Under the pieces are notes generated by a model. That model was not told the DNA's origin. It searched no databases and was given only the letters and a program-made list of their open reading frames with translations. A stretch of 64,000 nt of DNA from an uncultured Eggerthellaceae bacterium (GTDB lineage Bacteria; Actinomycetota; Coriobacteriia; Coriobacteriales; Eggerthellaceae). Below are positions 1 through 5,451 of the stretch, one piece after another. The stretch is from assembly GCA_944320405.1 (NCBI GenBank), contig CALUHI010000010.1:1-64000 (forward strand). The letters are read 5' to 3'. The stretch's first letter is position 1, and each line of letters opens with the position of its first letter. The position numbers and the translations under genes are program-made.

Positions 1-187
1 GGCAGTTATCGTCGTGGCAGTCCGCGCAATCCAACGGCTCTTTCCTGATGTTGAACTCAACGATTCGGTACTTCAGAGAAAATCGGATGAGCAGCAGCAG
101 GGCATGAGCAAGCGAGTTGGTAAATTGTCCGCACCAGAACGGGCAAAGCCCGCTCATCGCGCCGCGAACCTCGTACTTGCCGCCCAT
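1..187 (-). CDS. hypothetical phage protein, cysteine-rich, 3' end outside window
   Basis: An open frame starts with ATG at 187, just after the TAG of the preceding gene at 189, and stays open to the window edge (62 codons seen). It contains Cys-x-x-x-x-Cys and Cys-x-x-Cys pairs, suggesting metal binding, but no family was recognised. Its position at the distal end of a compact leftward gene string and the tight junction support coding. Confidence 0.5.
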   Translation of the reverse strand, partial: MGGKYEVRGAMSGLCPFWCGQFTNSLAHALLLLIRFSLKYRIVEFNIRKEPLDCADCHDDNC

Positions 188-188
188 G

Positions 189-386
189 CTACTTGCCAAC
201 CTTCATGAACGCGCGCATAACGCAGATGAGCGAGAAAACGACGAACACCGCAAGGGCGATAAGCCCGAACCCAGCGCCGAAGAACACGCCAACCGCGATG
301 CTCACAACGAGCGCCAGAACGGCAAAAAGGACGATTGCGGCGCATCCGTAAGCGCCCTGCTCGATCTCTCTATCTTCTTTCAGCAT
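189..386 (-). CDS. small phage membrane protein
   Basis: A 65-residue protein. The start at 386 was chosen over an upstream ATG because an AGGAGG ribosome binding site lies 6 bases before it. After a charged N-terminus (MLKEDREIEQG) almost the whole protein is hydrophobic, with two probable transmembrane segments separated by a glycine-rich turn. It follows another small membrane protein (397-543). Function unknown; small paired membrane proteins in phage early regions are sometimes exclusion or holin-like factors, but nothing here identifies one. Confidence 0.65.
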   Translation of the reverse strand: MLKEDREIEQGAYGCAAIVLFAVLALVVSIAVGVFFGAGFGLIALAVFVVFSLICVMRAFMKVGK

Positions 387-396
387 GTGAAACCTC

Positions 397-543
397 CTAA
401 AACGTGAGCGCAATAAGCGCGAGAAACACTAGAAACAGCGCTATTGCCAAAAGCGCTTGATAAGCCCAGTAGCAGACGCACCAGAACGCGGCTACGGTCG
501 CGGCGGTGGCAATGGCGCAAAGTACGATCTGGTAGCGCTTCAC
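397..543 (-). CDS. tiny phage membrane protein (GTG start)
   Basis: A 48-residue frame starting with GTG at 543, overlapping the TGA of the DUF3310 gene in a GTGA junction. That translational coupling supports the start. The product is MKRYQIVLCAIATAATVAA followed by a second strongly hydrophobic stretch, so two membrane segments. No family recognised. The next gene starts 10 bases downstream with its AGGAGG site overlapping this gene's stop codon. Confidence 0.6.
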   Translation of the reverse strand: MKRYQIVLCAIATAATVAAFWCVCYWAYQALLAIALFLVFLALIALTF

Positions 544-821
544 TTCTTGCCTTCCGTCTCGGCAATCAGGTAGTCGATGCACTGCTTGCACTTCTGCAAG
601 TCCTGAACGCCGTTCTTGCGCCGCCAGCGCCAAAGGTATTTGAATGCGCAGCCCCACCAGTAGGCCGATTGGGCGGGCAAGGCGTACTGGTCGCCGCTCA
701 TCATCGAGCGCATAGCGTCCATGCACTCAATCTGGCCGTCGCCCGCGTAGTGGTCGGGATGCTCCACGGCATTACCGCGCGAAAGCTCGCCAAGGCTCTT
801 CGCGTGCTTCGTCTCAATCAT
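540..821 (-). CDS. DUF3310 family phage protein
   Basis: About 93 residues. The segment with VEHPDHYAGDGQIECMDAM, the YWWGCAFKYLWRW stretch and the C-terminal CKQCIDYLI resembles the phage DUF3310 family, whose members are small proteins often near nucleotide-metabolism or replication genes; their biochemical role is not established. I chose ATG 821 because it forms an ATGA overlap with the preceding stop and has GGAG about 10 bases upstream; an ATG at 857 is the alternative. Confidence 0.8.
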   Translation of the reverse strand: MIETKHAKSLGELSRGNAVEHPDHYAGDGQIECMDAMRSMMSGDQYALPAQSAYWWGCAFKYLWRWRRKNGVQDLQKCKQCIDYLIAETEGKK

Positions 822-1210
822 CGGTACGTAACTCCAATCATCCATTCGCAAACCCACCTGTAGAACGCCCGAAGAAATGGCTGAACGTTCGTGTCATCAG
901 CCCAGCCCGCAATTCCAATGAATCCGTCTTCGTTAAACGAGATAGCTTCACGGCCTGAGAAGTAGAAGCCGCTAACGCGAAGAAATGCGCTTTTGATTCC
1001 TCTGCCGCCATCTGCAAGGTTGATTTGCGGCTGGTGCTTCTTGCGGTAGCACGGGTGCATTTCCATGTGCTTGCCGTTGCGCTCGTGTTGCGCGTACTCG
1101 ATTGCAAGGAAACCTTCGAGCGCTCGAACGTCGTTCGTCGTGATCTGCTTATAGGAAAGCTTGCTTGTGAACAACTCGCGTGCGCCGTCGCGTGTCGTTG
1201 GCGCAATCAT
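818..1210 (-). CDS. hypothetical phage protein
   Basis: 130 residues, starting at ATG 1210 in an ATGA overlap with the previous stop. The frame opens further upstream, but that part overlaps the zinc-ribbon gene. The sequence is mixed and soluble, with a histidine-rich stretch near the middle (HERNGKHMEMHPCYRKKHQ) and aromatic residues towards the C-terminus. No family recognised. It sits in the same coupled transcription unit as its neighbours. Confidence 0.6.
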   Translation of the reverse strand: MIAPTTRDGARELFTSKLSYKQITTNDVRALEGFLAIEYAQHERNGKHMEMHPCYRKKHQPQINLADGGRGIKSAFLRVSGFYFSGREAISFNEDGFIGIAGWADDTNVQPFLRAFYRWVCEWMIGVTYR

Positions 1211-1551
1211 TCCACAACCTCCGCGCCGCAAGAAGGGCAATAGGCCGCGTTGTCCATGATGTAGCACCCACAACACGAGCATTGGAAGTAACCGAAGTCG
1301 TGTTCATAGGTGCCGTTATCCATGACCTTATGCACCGTCACGTATGAGCCTGAATAGTCGGGAATCCTTTTGCATTCGTTGCGCTTGCTGTAAGAGCTGC
1401 CGTTGAAAATAATGCGGTCAGGCTCTTCAGTTCCCGATACGGTTTTGATTGCGACAACAGACGCATTGCGACGAAGGATACCAAATAGCTGTTTCAGCTT
1501 TTCCGGGTTGTCAGGAGTAAAAGAGAAGCTATAAGTCTTCTCGGTATCCAT
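1207..1551 (-). CDS. phage protein with C-terminal zinc ribbon
   Basis: 114 residues. The N-terminal two-thirds is an unassigned soluble domain; the C-terminus carries CSCCGCYIMDNAAYCPSCG, a clear zinc-ribbon pattern of two Cys-x-x-Cys knuckles. Such ribbons usually bind nucleic acid or mediate protein contacts. The stop is coupled to the next gene by an ATGA overlap. Function otherwise unknown. Confidence 0.7.
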   Translation of the reverse strand: MDTEKTYSFSFTPDNPEKLKQLFGILRRNASVVAIKTVSGTEEPDRIIFNGSSYSKRNECKRIPDYSGSYVTVHKVMDNGTYEHDFGYFQCSCCGCYIMDNAAYCPSCGAEVVE

Positions 1552-1557
1552 AGCAAA

Positions 1558-1848
1558 TCACCCCATTTCGTGCCATTGTTGAAAACTCTGTTGAAAACCT
1601 GTTGAAAGCTGTTTTGCTGGCGCTCGAATGAGCCGCACAAAACAAGACAGAAAAGAGAAGAAGCAAGAGAAAGAACCTTGCTTGTAAGGCTGACTAACAA
1701 GCAAGTACGGCGGGTTTTGGTTTTGGTTCGAGGAACCAAAACCCGCCTCATCTTGTTTTGTTTTGTTTTGTTTTATGGTTAGGCGACCATTTGCGAGTGG
1801 GTTTAGCACCCATAAAACCACTGGTTTTGCATTGGGTTTGGCAAACAT
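1558..1848 (-). CDS. doubtful leader-like ORF in a repeat-rich stretch
   Basis: A frame of 96 codons starts at ATG 1848 with a strong AGGAGGTG site, so translation may begin here. However, the encoded sequence is low in complexity (runs of K, Q, N and S, tracking AAAAC repeats) and spans a strong hairpin at 1710-1746. The first codons contain the same palindromic element found at the start of the 3393-3779 gene. It may be a short leader or a non-coding regulatory stretch rather than a functional protein. Confidence 0.3.
   Translation of the reverse strand: MFAKPNAKPVVLWVLNPLANGRLTIKQNKTKQDEAGFGSSNQNQNPPYLLVSQPYKQGSFSCFFSFLSCFVRLIRAPAKQLSTGFQQSFQQWHEMG
1710..1746. repeat. 13-bp perfect hairpin flanked by TTTTG repeats
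   Basis: GCGGGTTTTGGTT at 1710-1722 pairs with AACCAAAACCCGC at 1734-1746. A second, mutually exclusive 11-bp hairpin (1719-1729 with 1733-1743) has a 3-base loop. Four tandem TTTTG units follow at about 1754-1774. On the plus strand this could act as a terminator; its position next to a replication-type gene also makes it a candidate origin structure. Confidence 0.55.
1814..1828. promoter_or_regulatory. palindrome AAAACCACTGGTTTT, copy 1
   Basis: A 15-bp palindrome 20 bases inside the frame starting at 1848. A nearly identical copy at 3750-3764 lies at the same place relative to another strong ribosome binding site. Candidate protein-binding site or leader hairpin. Confidence 0.45.
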
Positions 1849-1852
1849 GCTT

Positions 1853-2308
1853 TTACACCTCCTGACCTGCTGAATTGTTGTTCTGTGAGTTCTTGCGCGG
1901 TCTTCCGCCCTTGCGCCCGTTGGCGCGTTGGCGACCGAAATAAAGCGCGTTTTTGAGCATGCGAAAGTTCGTCAAGAAGCCGTCTTCGTCTCGTTCGAGC
2001 AACCCTATATCCAACAGCTCTTCGACAAAGGATTTGCAATCTTCAATCGCCATGTACTCATCGAACGCGCCAGACTGTCCGAAGCCCAGAACGCCCGCGA
2101 GAATAAGCGCGTCTTCCTCCGTCTCGAAAGCGATACGGTGCCCCTTGGTAGCCGCCAGATATTCGCAGAGCCGCCACCAGCGCCCGTAGCCGTCATAGCC
2201 CCGGCGATGAATGAGCCGTTGGCACTTCACGTCTTGTGAAGCGTTGGAATCGTGCGAGAAGAAGGCCATAGGCTCTTGCGCAGCGGTCGTTTCCTCCCTT
2301 GTAGGCAT
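1853..2308 (-). CDS. DUF4373/DnaD-like phage replication protein
   Basis: 151 residues from ATG 2308, preceded by GGAGGTGACTAC. The N-terminal half (MAFFSHDSNASQDVKCQRL, then GYGRWWRLCEYLA) resembles the DUF4373 winged-helix domain found in phage replication-initiation proteins; residues 90-120 continue with a helical region and the C-terminus is basic (GRKGGRPRKN). It probably helps initiate element replication, but the C-terminal DnaD domain often seen in this group is lacking or very short. It lies between a Cys-rich protein and a hairpin-rich stretch that could be the origin. Confidence 0.7.
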   Translation of the reverse strand: MPTREETTAAQEPMAFFSHDSNASQDVKCQRLIHRRGYDGYGRWWRLCEYLAATKGHRIAFETEEDALILAGVLGFGQSGAFDEYMAIEDCKSFVEELLDIGLLERDEDGFLTNFRMLKNALYFGRQRANGRKGGRPRKNSQNNNSAGQEV

Positions 2309-2319
2309 GTAGTCACCTC

Positions 2320-2547
2320 CTAACCGTCTTCCTCGTCGCAGATCACGTCTGGCGCGCCCTGCTGGTGCCATCCGTCCCATACGCAGTGCCCGACTTCGCG
2401 GCAGTTCGTCCAAACGTCGCGCCCAACGAACGTGCAGCACGTCTTGCCGCGATGTCGCATGCTTTCGAACTCGCATGCTTCGGGGTCTGGCATGGGCGGT
2501 TCGCCGAAATCGAGCGGCAAGGTTGCCTGTGCGCTATTCCTCTTCAT
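2320..2547 (-). CDS. hypothetical phage protein, Cys-rich
   Basis: 75 residues from ATG 2547, which overlaps the end of the preceding gene by 14 bases. Contains five cysteines in the middle (CEF, TCC, NC, HC) and an acidic C-terminus (DVICDEEDG), perhaps a metal-binding domain. No family recognised. Kept because it fits the chain of overlapping early genes and is followed by a well-placed ribosome binding site. Confidence 0.5.
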   Translation of the reverse strand: MKRNSAQATLPLDFGEPPMPDPEACEFESMRHRGKTCCTFVGRDVWTNCREVGHCVWDGWHQQGAPDVICDEEDG

Positions 2548-2812
2548 CGCTTGAAATGTCGTAGGCAATCGAGCCGCCAACGTAGGTGAGCAGCTTTTGC
2601 ATGTGCTTAACGGTGCTCGGCTCGGGCTTCGCGTCATCTTCAAACAGGGTGTCAACCCATGCGAGGGTGCCGCGAACGATTGCGAGCGTCGCGCCCATAT
2701 CAACGTCGAAGCCCTCGCCGGTCTTGTGATTGATAAACGACATGCTGCCGTTGAGGGCGAAAGTGCCAGCGCAGACCTTGGCGATAGTCTCGGTAATCTC
2801 TTTACGCTTCAT
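2534..2812 (-). CDS. hypothetical phage protein
   Basis: 92 residues beginning MKRKEITETIAKVCAGTF, overlapping the end of the upstream gene by about 11 bases and the next gene by 14. The product is predicted soluble with an acidic C-terminus (YDISSDEEE). A weak GAGAAGAAAG purine stretch precedes the start. No family recognised. Confidence 0.6.
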   Translation of the reverse strand: MKRKEITETIAKVCAGTFALNGSMSFINHKTGEGFDVDMGATLAIVRGTLAWVDTLFEDDAKPEPSTVKHMQKLLTYVGGSIAYDISSDEEE

Positions 2813-3203
2813 CTTTCTTCTCCTTGTCAAACATGGATGTTCTAAGCTCGATGCGAAGCTTCGGGTTGCGTTCGAGCAGCCAGCGAGCGAGCAAAGAGCT
2901 ATCGCTGTTGTTGATTCCGTAGGTGTGTTCGTTGCCCTGATCGTCAACGAAGGGCACGCCAACGAGCTTCGTAGTGCCCTCATAGCGCTGTTTTTCGATG
3001 AGGTACTTAGTGGAGACGCGAAGCCCGCGAGCGTCGATTGCGAGCGCTGTAAGCTCGATTTCGCGCAGCGCCTTTGGGTTCTTCTCGCACCACTCCTTGA
3101 ACAGGTAACGCCTGTCCGCGACCTTTAGCGGCATCGAGTAGACGCGCTGGCGCTCTTGGCACATGACGGCTTCGAGCGATTGCGTGTAGTTATCGGTGTC
3201 CAT
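2802..3203 (-). CDS. hypothetical phage protein
   Basis: 133 residues from ATG 3203, chosen over 3221 because GAGGTG lies 6-11 bases upstream. The protein is charged and soluble, with a central segment ALREIELTALAIDARGLRVS and an acidic/basic alternating tail. No domain recognised. It is coupled to both neighbours by short overlaps. Confidence 0.6.
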   Translation of the reverse strand: MDTDNYTQSLEAVMCQERQRVYSMPLKVADRRYLFKEWCEKNPKALREIELTALAIDARGLRVSTKYLIEKQRYEGTTKLVGVPFVDDQGNEHTYGINNSDSSLLARWLLERNPKLRIELRTSMFDKEKKDEA

Positions 3204-3396
3204 GCGGGCACCTCGCTTCACGGCTCATGACGCGGCGCAAGGCCGCTTCTGCTTCCGCCTTGCTCGCCGATGGTGCGACGGGTAGCATCTGGCGGCGGTA
3301 GACCCTGCCGATGCCCCGGTTTTCCGGTGTGCTCGCGTCTTCCTCAATGCGCGCCATCCAGAAGCCCGCGTTGTCGCGGTAGACTTCGGCCTTCAT
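3190..3396 (-). CDS. hypothetical small phage protein
   Basis: 68 residues from ATG 3396, in an ATGA overlap with the preceding membrane protein gene, which decides the start; the long upstream extension of this frame is a shadow of that gene. Sequence starts MKAEVYRDNAGFWMARIEED, suggesting a small beta-strand domain, and ends with a Cys/His cluster (CPHGHR). Function unknown. Confidence 0.55.
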   Translation of the reverse strand: MKAEVYRDNAGFWMARIEEDASTPENRGIGRVYRRQMLPVAPSASKAEAEAALRRVMSREARCPHGHR

Positions 3397-3779
3397 GACC
3401 AGATCACGCGCCACAAGACGCGACCAACCACGATGTAAAGCGGGATGAGAAGCCACCAGCCCACGAGATCGCACAACCAGCCCAGAAGGGCGGCAGCGGC
3501 CATAGGAAGGATGCCGGTTAGCGTCAGAGCAGCGAAAGCATACAAAGCCCAGCGCTGCCAGCGCGGCATGCGCGCTATACTGTCTTCTGTCAATTGGTAA
3601 GCCCCTTTTGACACGCCCGTTCGGTGCTGCAACACCGGGCGGGCATCCTTCTTTGCATCCACGCGGCAACGAGAGTTGTAATCGCGTGGAATAACTGCCG
3701 TTGCGCGGCATCTAGGCCGCATGATTCGCGCATTCGTAAAACCACCCCCAAAACCACCGGTTTTAATCTCGGTTTTCAT
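3393..3779 (-). CDS. phage membrane protein with soluble leader
   Basis: 128 residues if translation starts at ATG 3779, which has GGAGG 8 bases upstream. The first codons (MKTEIKTGGFGGGF) are built on the AAAACC palindrome element; residues 15-70 are basic and soluble; residues 75-125 form two hydrophobic segments ending RVLWRVIWS. A shorter start at 3569 (MPRWQRW) would give only the membrane part and cannot be excluded. No family recognised. First gene after the Cro-like regulator. Confidence 0.5.
   Translation of the reverse strand: MKTEIKTGGFGGGFTNARIMRPRCRATAVIPRDYNSRCRVDAKKDARPVLQHRTGVSKGAYQLTEDSIARMPRWQRWALYAFAALTLTGILPMAAAALLGWLCDLVGWWLLIPLYIVVGRVLWRVIWS
3750..3764. promoter_or_regulatory. 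palindrome AAAACCACCGGTTTT, copy 2
   Basis: Second copy of the element at 1814-1828, differing at one base. Flanking AACC and GGGTG bases also match over about 33 bp on the minus strand. Confidence 0.45.
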
Positions 3780-3795
3780 CCTTGGAAACCTCCGT

Positions 3796-3999
3796 TTACT
3801 TTTGGAACTCAACAAAACCCAGAAGCTCATTGGGCATGCAGTCGTACAACCTGCAAAGCTCAACCAGCTTCAGAGCCGATGGGGCGGTTTTCCCGTTCTC
3901 CCAACTAAGAAGCGTCGTGATGGAAATATCCAACTGCGTAGCGGCTTGCTGAGCAGTTAGAGCAGCCCGCTCACGTGCTTCTCTATACATTGCAACCAT
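3796..3999 (-). CDS. XRE-family helix-turn-helix regulator (Cro/antirepressor position)
   Basis: 67 residues from ATG 3999, with AGGAGG 5 bases upstream (a GTG at 4005 lies inside that site). Helix-turn-helix covers residues 14-40 (AQQAATQLDISITTLLSWE), then a KLVELCRLY helix typical of XRE proteins. It is the first leftward gene, served by the promoter at 4062-4090 that overlaps an operator, so it occupies the Cro-like position controlling the early genes. Assignment as Cro versus second repressor is inferred from position only. Confidence 0.8.
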   Translation of the reverse strand: MVAMYREARERAALTAQQAATQLDISITTLLSWENGKTAPSALKLVELCRLYDCMPNELLGFVEFQK

Positions 4000-4031
4000 G
4001 TTCACCTCCTAATAAGCCCTAGCGATTTCAA

Positions 4032-4051
4032 AGTAAGCGGAACCGCTTACT
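4032..4051. promoter_or_regulatory. operator 1 of the divergent regulatory region
   Basis: AGTAAGCGGAACCGCTTACT is a 9-bp-arm palindrome with a 2-base centre. A related site lies 32 bp away centre to centre (three helical turns), on the same face of the DNA. Confidence 0.7.
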
Positions 4052-4061
4052 CACGAGAAAG

Positions 4062-4090
4062 ATAGTAAGCGGTTCCGCCTAGTCTGTCAA
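4062..4090 (-). promoter_or_regulatory. leftward early promoter
   Basis: On the minus strand TTGACA (4090-4085), 17 bases, then TACTAT (4067-4062): a near-consensus sigma-70-type promoter. Operator 2 occupies the spacer and -10, and operator 1 lies just downstream, so repressor binding should block it. Confidence 0.75.
4064..4083. promoter_or_regulatory. operator 2, imperfect copy
   Basis: AGTAAGCGGTTCCGCCTAGT keeps the left arm of operator 1 exactly and changes two bases in the right arm. Such graded sites are typical of lysis/lysogeny switches. Confidence 0.65.
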
Positions 4091-4140
4091 CGAATTTTTG
4101 TGTACAATAATCGGTGCAGATTACTAGAAAGAGGTCTACT

Positions 4141-4386
4141 ATGAGTTCAGACGATGAAGATATCCGCAAGCTCATTGGTTCACGAATAGCAATCGCACGA
4201 AAGGCGGCAGGGTTGAATCAAGAAGAGTTAGCCGCTGCCGTTGGTGTTCATAAGCAAACTATTTCGCGCTACGAACGCGGCGTGCTCGTACCAGATGCCA
4301 ACGAAATATGCGCGATGGTATCCACGCTCAATTGTTCGGCTGACTTCCTTCTTGGTTTTTCAGACACATTGACCATACGCGGTTAA
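4141..4386 (+). CDS. XRE-family repressor, CI-like
   Basis: 81 residues; start at 4141 has GAGG 8 bases upstream and removes a 9-residue extension. Helix-turn-helix at residues 24-45 (NQEELAAAVGVHKQTISRYE). No C-terminal peptidase or dimer domain, so it is a short repressor not cleaved like lambda CI. It heads the rightward module (repressor, exonuclease, recombinase) and a possible TACAAT -10 lies at 4103-4108. Divergence from the other regulator across two operators supports a maintenance-repressor role. Confidence 0.75.
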   Translation: MSSDDEDIRKLIGSRIAIARKAAGLNQEELAAAVGVHKQTISRYERGVLVPDANEICAMVSTLNCSADFLLGFSDTLTIRG

Positions 4387-4423
4387 ATAAGCCGTGGAAT
4401 CCTAGAATGAAAGGCGAAGTGCT

Positions 4424-5359
4424 GTGAATAGACTTGAAAAGCTTCGGGCAATCAGCCCAAGCGACATTCTTATTTTCGATACCGAAACAACGGGTCTTAA
4501 TGTCGGCGGCTCGCGCCGTGATGAAATACTGTCACTCGCTGTCATGAATCTTGACGGAGACGTTCTGTTTTGCGATCTATTGAGGCCATCAGAACGCAAA
4601 AAGTGGCCGAAAGCAGAAAGCATAAACGGCATATCTCCGTCTATGGTGAATGACAAGAAGACGATTATAGAAAGGCGCTCGGAAATCGAACCGATTTTCA
4701 AGAGCGCTAAGCTATACGTCGCATACAATGCCGATTTCGACCTAGGCTTTCTTAGAGCTTCCGGTTTGGATATACCAGATCGTCAGACGTTTGACGTGAT
4801 GAAAGAGTTTGCGAAGATACATGGGGCATGGGACGGCACGCATGATGAATGGTCATGGTGCAAGTTAGAAGATTGCGCGGCGTTTTACGGATATCGTAAC
4901 TTCGAAGCTCACGACGCGCTGAACGACGTTAAGGCAACCGCGCATTGCTTCAATTCGATTCTCGATGATTTTCTTTTCGGTGAGCCGCGCCGCCGACCGA
5001 AGCTGGTTAAGGATGAGTTCGGCGATTCGTATTTCGAGTATGGCGACGAAGAGTTTAGAAGCATCGTTTGCAGCGGTTATGCTGCCGCATTGTCCGACAC
5101 TGGCAAACACACTAACTACGCGCCATCATCTAACGAGCTTCAGCAGCAAGCCAAGGATGAAAAAGACAGCGCAGATAACCAACCGGCCAGAAACCATGCC
5201 GTGTCAGATCAGCGGAGCACCAATAAAGCACTGGTGTTAATCGGTTCCGTTTGCGCATTGATTGGTCTTGCAATCACTGTTTTAGGTGCTGCAGTCGTCG
5301 GTGTTCCAATTGCTATATTGGGTGCTTTGCTTGCCGTAGGTGCAAGGGGAAGGAAATAG
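4424..5359 (+). CDS. DnaQ-like DEDDh 3'-5' exonuclease with hydrophobic C-terminal tail
   Basis: 311 residues from GTG 4424 (AAGGCG upstream). The N-terminal 170 residues show the DEDDh exonuclease motifs: IFDTETTG (Exo I), YNADFDLGFL (Exo II) and HDALNDVKAT (Exo III), so catalytic residues appear intact. A linker of about 80 residues is polar (QQQAKDEKDSADNQ), and the last 45 residues form two hydrophobic segments ending in GARGRK, predicting membrane attachment. It lies in the lysogenic transcription direction between repressor and recombinase, a place where phages often carry cargo such as exclusion or defence genes; that role is inference. A polymerase proofreading subunit is less likely given the tail. 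Confidence 0.75.
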   Translation: MNRLEKLRAISPSDILIFDTETTGLNVGGSRRDEILSLAVMNLDGDVLFCDLLRPSERKKWPKAESINGISPSMVNDKKTIIERRSEIEPIFKSAKLYVAYNADFDLGFLRASGLDIPDRQTFDVMKEFAKIHGAWDGTHDEWSWCKLEDCAAFYGYRNFEAHDALNDVKATAHCFNSILDDFLFGEPRRRPKLVKDEFGDSYFEYGDEEFRSIVCSGYAAALSDTGKHTNYAPSSNELQQQAKDEKDSADNQPARNHAVSDQRSTNKALVLIGSVCALIGLAITVLGAAVVGVPIAILGALLAVGARGRK

Positions 5360-5451
5360 AAAACCCTGCGCGGCTTCTTGGCGGTCGGCGCGCAGGGCAA
5401 GTGCAAAGAACGAAGCGCATTAGCGCACTCGCTCTAAGGGGTGATTTTAGC

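Noticed and set aside
1710-1775. CRISPR-like repeats
   Set aside because: The repeated TTTTG units are only 5 bases and have no spacers; no cas genes are in the window.
5251-5451. Upstream extension of the serine recombinase frame
   Set aside because: Overlaps the membrane tail of the exonuclease gene in another frame; the resolvase domain starts at the ATG at 5452.
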